From assembly GCF_046254905.1 (NCBI RefSeq), contig NZ_CP158016.1:2232001-2296000 (forward strand): a stretch of 64,000 nucleotides of DNA, written 5' to 3'. The DNA comes from Pseudaeromonas aegiceratis (GTDB lineage Bacteria; Pseudomonadota; Gammaproteobacteria; Enterobacterales; Aeromonadaceae). Shown here piece by piece: positions 46,263 to 56,675 of the stretch. Within the stretch, counting starts at the first letter, position 1. Each line of letters starts with the position of its first letter. The position numbers and the translations under genes were made by a program. Under the pieces are notes generated by a model. The model saw only the letters and a list, made by a program, of their open reading frames with translations, did no database searches and was not told where the DNA came from.

Positions 46263-47668
46263 GCAAGCCGTTCGACCGGCGCACCGCCACCGCCTTGCTG
46301 GTGGCGGGCACCACCTTCATGGAGATCCTGGATGCCACTGTGATCACCACGGCCCTGCCTACCATGGCCCGGGACTTCGGCACCGCCGCCGCCCACCTCT
46401 CCCTGGGGGTCTCCGCCTACCTGGTGGCCCTGACGGTCTGCATCCCCATCGGCGGCTGGGCCGCCGAGCGCTTCGGGGCCCGGCGCCTCTTCTGCGGCGC
46501 CATCGCCCTCTTCTGCTTGGCCTCCTTGCTGTGCGCCGCCAGCCAGAACCTGCTGCACTTCACCCTGGCGCGGCTGCTGCAGGGCTTGGGCGGTGCCATG
46601 ATGGTGCCCATAGGTCGCACAGTGGTGCTGCGGCAGACGCCCAAAGCGGACATGGTGCGCACCATGGCCATCCTCACCTGGCCGGCACTGATGGCGCCTC
46701 TATTGGGACCCGTGCTGGGGGGCTGGCTCGCCAGCCACTGGAGCTGGCACTGGATATTTTTACTGAACCTGCCCCTGGGGCTGGTGGCGGGACTGGCCGC
46801 CTGGCGGCTGTTTCCGCTGGGCGGGCGGCACGACCTGCCCTTCGATGGCAAGGGCTTTGTCTACAGCGCCCTGGGCTTTGGCCTCTTCATGGCCGGCATT
46901 GAAGCCGCCAGCCGGCCGGACATCAGCCTGGTGCTGACCATGAGCCTGCTGTTTGCCGGCATCGCCCTGCTCTACAAGACGGTCTACCACCTGCAGGAAA
47001 CCCCCGCCCCCCTGTTCAACCTGGCCCCCGTGGCCATCCCCACCTTCCGTCTCATCCTGGTGGGGGGTTCCCTGTTTCGCATCGCCATCGCCACCGCCCC
47101 CTTCCTGCTGCCGCTGCTGTTTCAGCTGGGCCTGGGTATGAGTCCGCTGCAATCCGGTGGCCTGCTCCTCTGGCTGTTTGCCGGCAACCTGTGCATGAAG
47201 CCGGGCACCACCTGGATGATGAATCGGTTCGGGTTTCGGCGGGTACTGGTGGTGAACGGCCTGCTGGTGGCCGCCGGCTTTGCCGCCATGGCGGGCTTCG
47301 GCCCGGCGACCCCACAGTGGCTGATGGGCCTGGTGCTGTTTGTCAGCGGCATGAACCGCTCCATGCACTTCACCGCCATCAACACCCTGGGCTATGCCGA
47401 CGTCCCCCGCCGGCAGATGCGCGACGCCACCACCTTGCAGGCGGTATTCCAGCAGATGAACCTCGGCTGCGGCATCGCCCTGGGGGCCCTGACCCTGGCC
47501 CTGGCCTGCCTGCTGCACGGTCACGACAGTGCCCAGGCTCAGGTGGCGGACTTTCAGCTGGCGTTTTGGCTGGTGGCCGGCCTGGCGCTGCTGGCGGTGC
47601 TGGACTGCCTGCGCCTGCCCGCCGATGCCGGGGCGGCCCTGCTCAGACCCCGGCCCCAGCACGCCTGA
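46259..47668 (+). CDS. MFS drug/solute exporter, DHA2 type
   Basis: A 469-aa major facilitator with about 14 membrane segments, typical of the DHA2 (EmrB/MdtD) family. Motif LDATVITTALPTMARDFG, motif A-like GGWAAERFGARRLF, motif C GPVLGGWLASHWSWHWIFLLNLP. No MFP partner is adjacent, so it resembles MdtD rather than EmrB. The substrate is unknown; coupling to the aldo/keto reductase suggests export of a modified compound (inference). Confidence 0.9.
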   Translation: MSKPFDRRTATALLVAGTTFMEILDATVITTALPTMARDFGTAAAHLSLGVSAYLVALTVCIPIGGWAAERFGARRLFCGAIALFCLASLLCAASQNLLHFTLARLLQGLGGAMMVPIGRTVVLRQTPKADMVRTMAILTWPALMAPLLGPVLGGWLASHWSWHWIFLLNLPLGLVAGLAAWRLFPLGGRHDLPFDGKGFVYSALGFGLFMAGIEAASRPDISLVLTMSLLFAGIALLYKTVYHLQETPAPLFNLAPVAIPTFRLILVGGSLFRIAIATAPFLLPLLFQLGLGMSPLQSGGLLLWLFAGNLCMKPGTTWMMNRFGFRRVLVVNGLLVAAGFAAMAGFGPATPQWLMGLVLFVSGMNRSMHFTAINTLGYADVPRRQMRDATTLQAVFQQMNLGCGIALGALTLALACLLHGHDSAQAQVADFQLAFWLVAGLALLAVLDCLRLPADAGAALLRPRPQHA

Positions 47669-47671
47669 CGC

Positions 47672-49084
47672 CTAAGGCGCCGGGGCCGCCAGCCCTTGCC
47701 AGTGGCCCCCCAGGGCGACGATGAGCTTGACGCTGGCCACCTGCAGGTTGGCCTGCAGGGACAATAGGCTCTGCTGCTGGCTCAGGCTGGTGTTTTGGGT
47801 GGTGGCCACGTCCAGATAATCGATCATGCCGGCCTTGTACTGATTCAAGGTCACCCGGGCCGACTCCTTGGCCGCGTCGCTGGCCCGCTGCTGCACCGCC
47901 AGCTCCCGCTGCAAGGTGGCCAGCTCCACCAGGGCATCCTCCACCTCGGCGAAGGCATCCAGCACCGTCTGCCGATAGCTGGCCACGCTGGCGTCGTAGG
48001 CGGCCTCCGCCTGCTTGACCTGGGCGCCGGTGGCGCCGAAGTCCAGCAGGGTGCCGCTCAGGGCGGGTCCCAAGGACCAGGTGCGGCTGGGCAGGCTGAT
48101 GAGATCCCCCAGCACGCTGCTCTCGAAGCCGGCGCTGGCGCTCAAGGTCAGATCCGGATAATAGGCCGCCTGGGCCACGCCGATGGCGGCATTGGCCGAG
48201 GCCATGTTGCGCTCGGCATAGGCGATGTCCGGCCGGCGCTCCAGCAGTTGGGACGGCAGGGTGGCCGGCGGCGTGGGAATATGCAGCGCCAGCTGCGGCT
48301 GAGCCGGCAGCGAGAAGCTGGCCGGCGGCTGTCCCGTCAGCACGGCGATGGCATGCTCCAGCTGGGCCCGCTGCCACTGCAGATCCAGGCTGGCGGCCCG
48401 GGTACTCTCAAGTAAAGTCTGGGCCTGGGCCAGGCTGGCGCGGGACTCGGTGCCCGCCCGGTAGCGGTTGCCCATCACGGTGACGTAGCGCTCATAGGCC
48501 TGCACGCTCTGGCCGTACAGGGCGATGCGCGCATCCAGCACCCGCAGCTGGAAATAGTCCTGGGCCAGGGAGGACTGGGCGCTCAAGGTGATGTTGGCCA
48601 ACTCCGCCTCGCTGGCCTGGGCACTGGCCTGATACTCCTCCAGCCCGCGGCGTATCTTGCCCCACAGATCCAGCTCCCAGCTGCTGGTGGCCACGCCCGC
48701 CGTATAGGTGTTGCCGGTACTCTCGGCCGTGCCCTTGCGCGTCAGGCCCGCATTGCCGCTGATGCTGGGAAACAGGCTGGCGTGAGCCTGCTGCACCAGG
48801 GCCTGGGCCTGACGGTAGTTGGCCTCGTACTGGGCCACGTTCTGATTGGAGACGGCCACCTGACTCAGCAGCTTATCCAGTGCCGAGTCCTGGTACAGGG
48901 ACCACCAGGGGCCCTTGCTCAGGTCGTCCTGAGGCCTGGCCTGGCTCCAGCCCTCGGCCTCCTTGAAGGCCGGCGGCGTGGCGACGCTGGGCTGGTGATA
49001 ATCCGGCCCCACGCTGCAGCCGGTCAGGCCCATGCCCAACGCGAGTACCAGAGCCAGTGTCGAAATCTTGTCTGTCGAATACAT
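47672..49084 (-). CDS. Outer-membrane efflux lipoprotein (NodT/OprM family)
   Basis: The outer-membrane channel of the RND operon, 470 aa. Lipobox LTGC with Cys23; then VGPDYHQPSVATPPAF and WWSLYQDSALDKLL, typical of NodT proteins, and two repeated halves with long helices (LAQDYFQLRVLDARIALY, LERRPDIAYAERNMASANAAIGVAQAAYYPDL). Last of the four-gene efflux operon, 14 bp after the second RND gene. Confidence 0.94.
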   Translation of the reverse strand: MYSTDKISTLALVLALGMGLTGCSVGPDYHQPSVATPPAFKEAEGWSQARPQDDLSKGPWWSLYQDSALDKLLSQVAVSNQNVAQYEANYRQAQALVQQAHASLFPSISGNAGLTRKGTAESTGNTYTAGVATSSWELDLWGKIRRGLEEYQASAQASEAELANITLSAQSSLAQDYFQLRVLDARIALYGQSVQAYERYVTVMGNRYRAGTESRASLAQAQTLLESTRAASLDLQWQRAQLEHAIAVLTGQPPASFSLPAQPQLALHIPTPPATLPSQLLERRPDIAYAERNMASANAAIGVAQAAYYPDLTLSASAGFESSVLGDLISLPSRTWSLGPALSGTLLDFGATGAQVKQAEAAYDASVASYRQTVLDAFAEVEDALVELATLQRELAVQQRASDAAKESARVTLNQYKAGMIDYLDVATTQNTSLSQQQSLLSLQANLQVASVKLIVALGGHWQGLAAPAP

Positions 49085-49098
49085 AACCGTCCTGCCGA

Positions 49099-52000
49099 TT
49101 AACGGGTGGCGAAGCGGCGCCAGAAGGCCCGCCCCCCTTGACTGAGTCTATCCAGATACAGATACACCACAGGGGTGGTAAACAGGGTCAGCAGCTGGCT
49201 CAGGGCCAGGCCGCCCGTGATGGCGATCCCCAGGGGACTGCGCAGGTCCGCATCGCCGCTGCTGCTGATGGCCAGGGGCAAGGCACCGAAAAAGGCCGCC
49301 AGGGTCGTCATCATGATGGGGCGAAAACGCATCAGGCAGGCCTTGAGAATGGCCTCATCCGGCGAGAGCCCCTGCTGCCGCTCCGCCATCAGGGCGAAGT
49401 CGATCATCATGATGGCGTTCTTCTTGACGATGCCGATGAGCAGCAGGATGCCGATGAGGGCGATCACCGTCAGCTGCTGGCCGGTGAGGATCAGCAGCAG
49501 CAGGGCCCCCACCCCTGCCGAGGGCAGGGTGGAGAGTATGGTCAGCGGATGAATGAAGCTCTCATACAGCATGCCCAGCACGATATACACCGCCAGCAGG
49601 GCCGCCAGGATGAGCCAGGGCATGGTTCGAGTCAGCTCGGTGAACTGCTTGGCGGTGCCGGCAAACTCCCGCTGTACGCTGTCCGGCAGGCCGATCTGCA
49701 CCATGGTGGTCTGGATGGCGGCCTGGGCCTGCTGCAGGGAGACCCCATCGGCCAGGTTGAAGGCGATGGTGCTGGCCGCCGACTGCCCCTGGTGGTTGAC
49801 CGACAGGGGCGCGGTGCCGCCACCGATCTGGGCGAAGGCGCTCAAGGGGATTGCCTCCCCGTCGTCGTTCACCAGGTGCAGCTGGTTCAGCACAGCCGGC
49901 TCCTGGCTGAATGCCGGGGTCAGGCCCAGCACCACATGGTACTGGTTCCAGGTCTGATACAGGGTCACCACCTGGCGCTGACTGAAGGCGTTGGTGAGGA
50001 AGGTGTCCAGCTGCTTGACCGTGATGCCCAGCCGAGTGGCCTTGTCTCTGTCTATGGTCAACATCACCGACTGGCCGCCGTCCTCGGCGTCGGCATCCAC
50101 GCTGGTCAGCTCGGGCAACTTGGCCAGCGCCGCCTTGGCCTTGGGGGTCCAGCTGCGCAGGGTGGCCAGATCGTCCGCCATCAGGGTGTACTGATAGGAG
50201 GAGTTGGCGCTGCGGCCGCCGACCCGCAGATCCTGGGCCGGCATCAGGAACATCTGCACCCCGGGCACCCGCCCCTGGGCCTTGGCCATCAGGCGGTTGG
50301 CGATCGCCGAGGCGTTGGCCTGGCGGCTGTCGGCGGGTTTGAGGGTGATGAAGAGGTTGGCCGTGTTGCGGGAGCCGAAGGCGCCGCTGCCGGTGGCGCT
50401 GGCCACCATGGCCACGTCGGGATCCGCCTCCACCAGCTGGGTAAAGACCTGCACCTTGGGGCCCATGGACTGGAACGACACGTTCTGATCCGCCCGCAGG
50501 GCGCCGATGAGCAGGCCAGTATCCTGGTTGGGGAAGAAGCCCTTCTGGATGGCCGAATAGAGGAAGACGTTGAGGGCTATGGTGAGCAGCAAGCTCAATA
50601 GGGTCCAGCGCGGATGGCGCAGCACCCAGTGCAGCCCCTGCTCGTACCAGGCCAGCAGGTGGTCGAGGCCCGCCTCGATGGTGCGGTACAGGCGGTTGGG
50701 CACCCGGGTTAGGTTCTGCCGCCGCAACAGGCGGGCGCAGAGCATGGGGGTCAGGGTCACCGACACCAGCATGGAGATCACCAGGGCCACCGTCAGGGTG
50801 ACGGCAAACTCCCGGAACAGCCGCCCCACTATGCTGCCCATCAGCAGTATGGGGATGAACACCGCCACCAAGGAGAGGGTCATGGAGAGCACGGTGAAGC
50901 CCACCTCCTTGGCCCCCTTCAAGGCCGCCCGCAGGGGGGAGTAGCCCTTCTCGATGTAGCGCATGATGTTTTCCAGCACCACTATGGCGTCGTCCACCAC
51001 GAAGCCGGTGGCGATGATGAGGGCCATCAGGGAGAGGATGTCCAGGCTGTAGCCGAACAGGTACATGAAGGCGAAGGTGCCCACCAGGGAGACCGGCAGC
51101 GCCAGGGCCGGGATCAGCATGGCGTGAAAGTTGCGCAGGAAGACGAACACCACGCCGATCACCAACGCCACGGCGATGAGCAGGGTCTCCTGGGTGTCAT
51201 TGAGTGAGGAGCGGATGGAGCCGGAGCGGTCGATCACCAGCTGCAGCGAGATGTCCGCCGGGATGGAGGCCCGCAGCTGCGGCAGCAGGGCCTTCACCGC
51301 CTCCGTGGTCTCCAGCATGTTGGAGCCTGCCTGGCGGGTGATCATCATCATCACCGCCGGCTGCTGGTTGTAGTAGCCCTGGTTGAACTGATCCTCCACC
51401 GAATCGTAGACGTTGGCTACGTCCCCCAGGTGGATGGCCTGGCCGTCCTGATAGCTCACCACCAGGCTGCGGTAGTCGGCGGCCTTGAGCAGCTGGCCGT
51501 TGCTGGTGATCATCCAGGAGTGGTCCTGCCCCTGCAAGTAGCCCTTGGGCAGCGCCGTGCTGCTGTTGGCCACCGCGGCCCGCACCGTGTCCAGGGCCAG
51601 GCCGTAATGGCTCAGCTGCTGGGGGTTTAGCTCGATGCGCACCGCCGGCAGGGCGCTGCCGCTGACGTTGACGCTGCCCACGCCGTTCACCTGGGCGATC
51701 TTCTGCTGCAGCTTGCTGTAGGCCAGATCGTACAGCTCGCCGCTGCTGCGCAGATCCGAGGTGAGTACCAGCCCCAGGATGGGGGCGTCCGACGGGTTGG
51801 CCTTACGGTAGGTGGGCAGGGAGGGCATGCTGGTGGGCAGCAGGCCCCGGGCGGCGTTGATGGCCGCCTGCACGTCCCGCGCCGCGCCGTCGATGTTGCG
51901 ATCCAGATCGAACTGGATGATGAGCCGGGTGGACCCCTGGGAGCTCATGGAGGTCAGTTCCGTGATGCCGGCGATCTGCCCCAGGGAGCGCTCCAGCGGG

Positions 52001-52194
52001 CTGGCCACAGTGGCGGCCATGGTCTCCGGGCTGGCCCCCGGCAGGCTGGCGCTCACCATCACGGTGGGAAAGTCCACCTGGGGCAGCGAGGCCACCGGCA
52101 GCAGGCGATAGCCCAGCGCCCCCAGCAGCACCAGGGCCAGGGTCAGCAGCAGTGTGGTCACCGGCCGCAGGATGAAGAGGCGTGAGATGTTCAT
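49099..52194 (-). CDS. RND efflux pump inner-membrane subunit, MdtC/MuxC-like
   Basis: A 1031-aa proton-driven drug exporter of the HAE1 family. Twelve membrane segments, two periplasmic porter loops, and the proton-relay Asp pair in GFVVDDAIVVLENI; motif GTFAFMYLFGYSLDILSLMALIIATG in TM3-4. It pairs with the preceding RND gene as a heterotrimer, as MdtB2C. The start overlaps the upstream stop by four bases (ATGA). Confidence 0.94.
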   Translation of the reverse strand: MNISRLFILRPVTTLLLTLALVLLGALGYRLLPVASLPQVDFPTVMVSASLPGASPETMAATVASPLERSLGQIAGITELTSMSSQGSTRLIIQFDLDRNIDGAARDVQAAINAARGLLPTSMPSLPTYRKANPSDAPILGLVLTSDLRSSGELYDLAYSKLQQKIAQVNGVGSVNVSGSALPAVRIELNPQQLSHYGLALDTVRAAVANSSTALPKGYLQGQDHSWMITSNGQLLKAADYRSLVVSYQDGQAIHLGDVANVYDSVEDQFNQGYYNQQPAVMMMITRQAGSNMLETTEAVKALLPQLRASIPADISLQLVIDRSGSIRSSLNDTQETLLIAVALVIGVVFVFLRNFHAMLIPALALPVSLVGTFAFMYLFGYSLDILSLMALIIATGFVVDDAIVVLENIMRYIEKGYSPLRAALKGAKEVGFTVLSMTLSLVAVFIPILLMGSIVGRLFREFAVTLTVALVISMLVSVTLTPMLCARLLRRQNLTRVPNRLYRTIEAGLDHLLAWYEQGLHWVLRHPRWTLLSLLLTIALNVFLYSAIQKGFFPNQDTGLLIGALRADQNVSFQSMGPKVQVFTQLVEADPDVAMVASATGSGAFGSRNTANLFITLKPADSRQANASAIANRLMAKAQGRVPGVQMFLMPAQDLRVGGRSANSSYQYTLMADDLATLRSWTPKAKAALAKLPELTSVDADAEDGGQSVMLTIDRDKATRLGITVKQLDTFLTNAFSQRQVVTLYQTWNQYHVVLGLTPAFSQEPAVLNQLHLVNDDGEAIPLSAFAQIGGGTAPLSVNHQGQSAASTIAFNLADGVSLQQAQAAIQTTMVQIGLPDSVQREFAGTAKQFTELTRTMPWLILAALLAVYIVLGMLYESFIHPLTILSTLPSAGVGALLLLILTGQQLTVIALIGILLLIGIVKKNAIMMIDFALMAERQQGLSPDEAILKACLMRFRPIMMTTLAAFFGALPLAISSSGDADLRSPLGIAITGGLALSQLLTLFTTPVVYLYLDRLSQGGRAFWRRFATR

Positions 52195-55100
52195 GGGCGG
52201 CGGCCACCACCCAGGTTCAGCCAGAGCCGGCGGCTGCGCAGGGCCAGGCGATCAAACCACAGATAGATGACCGGGGTGGAGAAGAGGGTCAGCACCTGGC
52301 TGAACACCAGGCCACCGACGATGACGAGGCCCAGGGGGCGACGCAGCTCGGCGCCGGAGCCCTGGGCCAGCATCAGGGGCAGGGCCCCCAGCAGGGCGGC
52401 CATTGTGGTCATCAGTATGGGGCGAAACCGCAGCAGGCAGGCCTGATGGATGGCGTCCCGCGGGCTCATCTTCAGCTTGTGCTCCGCCTCCAGGGCGAAG
52501 TCGATCATCATGATGGCGTTCTTCTTGACGATGCCGATGAGCAGGATCACGCCGATGAGGGCGATCAGGCTGAACTCGGTGCGCGCCAGCATCAGGGTCA
52601 ACAGGGCCCCCACCGCCGCCGACGGCAGGGTAGAGAGGATGGTGACCGGGTGGATGAAGCTCTCGTAGAGGATGCCCAGCACCACGTACATGGTCAGCAG
52701 GGCCGCCAAAATCAGCCACAGGGTGTTGCCGGTGGCGGCGGTGAAGGCCGACGCCTCCCCCTGATAGCGCAAGGTGATGGTGGACGGCATGGCCAGCGTC
52801 TGGGTCAGTTCCTGGATCCTGGCCTGGGCGTCGCTCAACGAGTAGCCGTCGTTGAGGTTGAACGACAGGGTCACCGCCGGCAGCTGGTTGAGCCGCACAT
52901 GGGCCAGGGAGCCGGTGCGCTGGTGGATGGTGGCGATGGAGGTCAGCTTGACCATGGGGGTGCTGCCGTCGCTGCTGGTGCCGGCCAGGTAGATGTCATC
53001 CAGGGAGGCCGGGGAGTGCTGGTAGCTGGGCGCCACCTCCAGCACCACCCGGTACTGGTTGGCCTGGGTGAAGATGGTGGAGATGAGCCGCTGGCCGAAG
53101 GCGTTGTACAGCGCCGTGTCCACGTCCGCGGCCGTGATGCCGTAGCGGGCCGCCGCGGCACGGTTGAGTTCCACATAGGCCACCTGCCCCTGATCCTGCA
53201 GGTTGCTCACCACGTGGTTGAACTCGGCCGAGGCGTTCATGGCGTCCACCAGCTTGGGGCTGAAGCTCACCAGGTGCTCGCTGTCGATGTCATCCAGGGT
53301 CAGCTGGTACTGGCTGGGGGTCACCTGGGCGTTGACCGACAGATCCTGGCTCGCCTGCAGGTAGAGCTGGATGCCCGGCACCTGGGCGCTGGCCTGCTGC
53401 AGCTCGGCGATGATCTCGTCCGCCCGCTCACTGCGCTCCTCGATGGGCTTCAAGGCGATCTGCAGCCGGCCGTTGTTCAGGCTGGCGTTGCTGCCGTCCA
53501 CGCCTATGGTGGAGGCCACCTGATCCACGTTGGGATTGGCCTGGATGAGCTTGACCAACTGCTGCTGCCGCTGGGCCATCTGGGTGAAGGAGACGTTCTG
53601 GGAGGCCACCGAGATCCCCTGGATCATGCCGGTGTCCTCGCTGGGGAAGAAGCCCTTGGGACTCAGCACATACAGTAGCCCAGTCACCACCACCAGGCCG
53701 CAGGCCACCAGCAGAGTCAGCCGCTGATGGTTGAGCACCCAGCCCAGGGCCTTGTCGTAGGCCGCCACCAGGCGATCGAACAGCTCCCCGCCCTTGCGGT
53801 AGAAGCGGCTCTGCCGCTCCTCGGGGATGTGGCGCAGCAGATAGGCGCACAGCATGGGCGTCAGGCTCAGGGAGACCAGCATGGAGACGAAGATGGAGAC
53901 CGCCAGCGTGATGGCGAACTCGCGAAACAGCCGGCCCACCACATCCCCCATGAACAGCAAGGGGATGAGCACGGCGATGAGGGAGAAGGTCAAGGAGATG
54001 ATGGTGAAACCTATCTGCCGCGAGCCTTTCAGTGCCGCGTTGAAGGGGGTCTCCCCCTCCTCCATGTGGCGGTTGATGTTCTCCACCATGACGATGGCGT
54101 CGTCGATGACAAAGCCGGTGGCGATGGTCAGGGCCATCAGGGTCAGGTTGTTGAGGCTAAACCCCGCCAGGTACATGACGCCGAAGGTGCCCAAGAGCGA
54201 CAAGGGCACCGCCACGCTGGGGATGAAGGTGGCAGGCAGGTTACGCAGGAACAAAAACGTCACCATGATGACCAGGGCGATGGACAGGCACAGCTCGAAC
54301 TGCACGTCGGCGATGGAAGCCCGTATGGTCTGGGTACGATCCGCCAGCACCGCCAGGCTCACCCCCTCGGGCAGGGACTGCTGCAGCGCCGGCAGCTGGG
54401 CCTTGATGCTGTCCACCACCTCGATGACGTTGGCGCCGGGCTGACGCTGCACATTGATGACGATGGCCGGGCTGTGATTGGCCCAGGCGGACTGGAAGCT
54501 GTTCTCCGGCGCCTCTTCGATGCTGGCCACCTGTTTCAAGCGCAGGGCCGCGCCGTTCTCGTAGGCCAGGATCAGCTCGCCGTATTCGTCGGCGTTACGC
54601 AGCTGATCGTTGGCGTCGATGGTGATGGAGTGGAACTGGCCGTCAAAGCCCCCCTTGGAGCCATTGACGTTGCTGTTGTTCACCAGGGTGTAGATGTCCT
54701 GCAGGGTCAGGCCATGGGCCGCCAGCGCCTGGGGATTGGCGCGGATGCGGATGGCGGGCTGGTGCCCGCCGGCCAGGGTGACCATGCCCACGCCGTTGAT
54801 CTGGGAGAGCTTCAACGCGATGCGGGTGTTCACCAGATCCTGCACCCGAGTCAGGGGCAAGCTGTCGGAGGTGGCCGCCAGTATGATGACGGCACTGTCC
54901 GCCGGATTGACCTTTTTATACGTGGGCGGATTGGGCAGATCGTCGGGCAACAGGCTGTTGGCGGCGTTGATGGCGGCCTGCACCTCCTGCTCCGCCACGT
55001 CCAAGGAGAGTGCGAGACTGAAGGTCAGGGTGATGACGGAAGCCCCGCCTGAGCTGGTGGAGACCATCTGGCTCAAGCCCGACATCTGGCCTAATTGCCG

Positions 55101-55304
55101 CTCCAGCGGCGCCGTGACCGAGGCGGCCATGATGTCGGGGCTGGCCCCCGGGTACAGGGTGGTCACCTGGATGGTGGGATAGTCCACCTGGGGCAGCGCC
55201 GAGGTACCCAGCAGCCGGTAGGCGAACACCCCGGAGAGCAGCACGGCCAGCATCAGCAGCAGGGTGGCTACCGGCCGCCGGATAAACAGCTCGGAGGGAT
55301 TCAT
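52191..55304 (-). CDS. RND efflux pump inner-membrane subunit, MdtB/MuxB-like
   Basis: A 1037-aa HAE1-family pump protein. The start MNPSELFIRRPVATLLLMLAVLLSG resembles MdtB, with the Asp pair in GFVIDDAIVMVENINRHME and YVVLGILYESFIHPVTILSTLPSA. Two unlike RND subunits in tandem are the mark of MdtABC/MuxABC systems, which export novobiocin, bile salts and similar compounds in relatives. It overlaps the MFP gene by four bases. Confidence 0.94.
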   Translation of the reverse strand: MNPSELFIRRPVATLLLMLAVLLSGVFAYRLLGTSALPQVDYPTIQVTTLYPGASPDIMAASVTAPLERQLGQMSGLSQMVSTSSGGASVITLTFSLALSLDVAEQEVQAAINAANSLLPDDLPNPPTYKKVNPADSAVIILAATSDSLPLTRVQDLVNTRIALKLSQINGVGMVTLAGGHQPAIRIRANPQALAAHGLTLQDIYTLVNNSNVNGSKGGFDGQFHSITIDANDQLRNADEYGELILAYENGAALRLKQVASIEEAPENSFQSAWANHSPAIVINVQRQPGANVIEVVDSIKAQLPALQQSLPEGVSLAVLADRTQTIRASIADVQFELCLSIALVIMVTFLFLRNLPATFIPSVAVPLSLLGTFGVMYLAGFSLNNLTLMALTIATGFVIDDAIVMVENINRHMEEGETPFNAALKGSRQIGFTIISLTFSLIAVLIPLLFMGDVVGRLFREFAITLAVSIFVSMLVSLSLTPMLCAYLLRHIPEERQSRFYRKGGELFDRLVAAYDKALGWVLNHQRLTLLVACGLVVVTGLLYVLSPKGFFPSEDTGMIQGISVASQNVSFTQMAQRQQQLVKLIQANPNVDQVASTIGVDGSNASLNNGRLQIALKPIEERSERADEIIAELQQASAQVPGIQLYLQASQDLSVNAQVTPSQYQLTLDDIDSEHLVSFSPKLVDAMNASAEFNHVVSNLQDQGQVAYVELNRAAAARYGITAADVDTALYNAFGQRLISTIFTQANQYRVVLEVAPSYQHSPASLDDIYLAGTSSDGSTPMVKLTSIATIHQRTGSLAHVRLNQLPAVTLSFNLNDGYSLSDAQARIQELTQTLAMPSTITLRYQGEASAFTAATGNTLWLILAALLTMYVVLGILYESFIHPVTILSTLPSAAVGALLTLMLARTEFSLIALIGVILLIGIVKKNAIMMIDFALEAEHKLKMSPRDAIHQACLLRFRPILMTTMAALLGALPLMLAQGSGAELRRPLGLVIVGGLVFSQVLTLFSTPVIYLWFDRLALRSRRLWLNLGGGRRP

Positions 55305-56521
55305 CGGCTTGACTCGCTCCCGCTGGCGGCCTGGGCCAGCTGCACCTGCACGCCGTCTTTTAAGCTATCGATGCCGGCGGTCACCAGCCGCTCACCGCCC
55401 TTGAGACCCGCCAGCACCGCCTGCTGCTCGCTGCCAAACAGCGGCCCCGGGGTGATGGTCTGGCGGCGGACCTTGTCATCGTCGCCGATCACATAGACAT
55501 AGTTGCCGCTGCTGGCCAGCTGGATGGCGGCCCGGCTCACCACAGGCACCTGGGGATAGTCGCGGATCTGCAGCCGGACATTGACGAACTGGTTGGGGTA
55601 CAGGGCTTCATCCTGATTGGCGAACATGGCCTTCAGGGCCACCGAGCCCGTGCTGGCGTCGATGCTGTTGCTCATGAAGTTCAGCTCGCCCTGGGCCAGC
55701 TGGGTCTGGTTGTCCTGATCCAGGGCGATGACGGTGAGCCGCTTGCCCGCCTGCAGCGCCTGACGCAGGGTCGGCACATAGGACTGGGGCACGCTGAAGG
55801 TCACGGCGATGGGGGTCACCTGGGTGATGGTGACCAGGCCCGTGGTGTCTGATGAGTGCACCATGTTGCCCGGATCCACCAGCCGCAGCCCCACCCGGCC
55901 GCCGATGGGCGCCGTGATGCGGCTGTATTCCACATCCAGCTTGGCGGTGGCGATCTGCGCCTTGTCAGAGGCCACCGCTCCCTGATACTGGGCCACGGTG
56001 GCGATCTGGCTCTCCAGATCCTGCTTGGCCAGGGAGTCCTGGGCATACAGGGTGCGGTAGCGGGCCAGGGTCAGCTGGGCGTTTTTCAGCTGGGCCGCAT
56101 CCTGGGCCAGGGCCCCCTGATACTGGGCCAGGGTGGCCTCGAAGCCGCGGGAGTCCAGAGTCGCCAGCAGCTGGCCCCGCTTGACCGTCTGCCCCTCGGT
56201 GAAGTGCACCGCCATCAGCTGACCGTCCACCCGGCTGGTGACTGTGACAGAGGCGTTGGGCACGACCGTGCCCAGGGCGCTGACATATTCGGCCACATCG
56301 GCCAGGGTGACGGTATCCGCCTGCACCGGCACCGCGCCGCCGCCGAAGCCCCCGCCCTGGCGCATGGCCCGGTGCAGCCCACCGGACTGGGCCCCCGAGG
56401 CGGTGGCACCGGCCTCGGGCCAGTAATGAACGATCAGCCCCCCTGCGGTGAGGAGAAGAACAAGCAGAAGGGTCAACGAAAGGGTGCGCTTAGCCGTCAT
56501 GGTCATGGTTCTGTCTGGCAT
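55301..56521 (-). CDS. RND efflux periplasmic adaptor, MdtA/MuxA-like
   Basis: A 406-aa membrane fusion protein with an N-terminal membrane anchor (LSLTLLLVLLLTAGGLIVHYW), a Gly-rich linker, a barrel-sandwich domain (VTVTSRVDGQLMAVHFTEGQTVKRGQLLATLD and its partner ITAPIGGRVGLRLVDPGNMV) around a helical hairpin, and a beta-barrel domain. First gene of the MFP-RND-RND-OMF operon. In-frame ATGs at 56506 and 56500 are alternative starts; none has a clear ribosome site. Confidence 0.93.
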   Translation of the reverse strand: MPDRTMTMTAKRTLSLTLLLVLLLTAGGLIVHYWPEAGATASGAQSGGLHRAMRQGGGFGGGAVPVQADTVTLADVAEYVSALGTVVPNASVTVTSRVDGQLMAVHFTEGQTVKRGQLLATLDSRGFEATLAQYQGALAQDAAQLKNAQLTLARYRTLYAQDSLAKQDLESQIATVAQYQGAVASDKAQIATAKLDVEYSRITAPIGGRVGLRLVDPGNMVHSSDTTGLVTITQVTPIAVTFSVPQSYVPTLRQALQAGKRLTVIALDQDNQTQLAQGELNFMSNSIDASTGSVALKAMFANQDEALYPNQFVNVRLQIRDYPQVPVVSRAAIQLASSGNYVYVIGDDDKVRRQTITPGPLFGSEQQAVLAGLKGGERLVTAGIDSLKDGVQVQLAQAASGSESSR

Positions 56522-56675
56522 AAAGTGGAAGTCGAAGAGGAGGGCTTCGCCGGCCTTCCCTGAGTCCGGGACAGGCTGCGATTGCCGGGGCCTATCCTAC
56601 CACCCGCGGGGGGCCAAGCCTAAGTCAGCGGACGGCCACAGGGTGAAAATTCAGATAAATAAGCGTGTTAAAGTT

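Noticed and set aside
49138..55052. Long plus-strand open frames antisense to both RND genes
   Set aside because: GC-rich codons of the pumps leave the complementary frame open. Composition (Gln/His/Gly-rich) and lack of start signals mark them as shadows.
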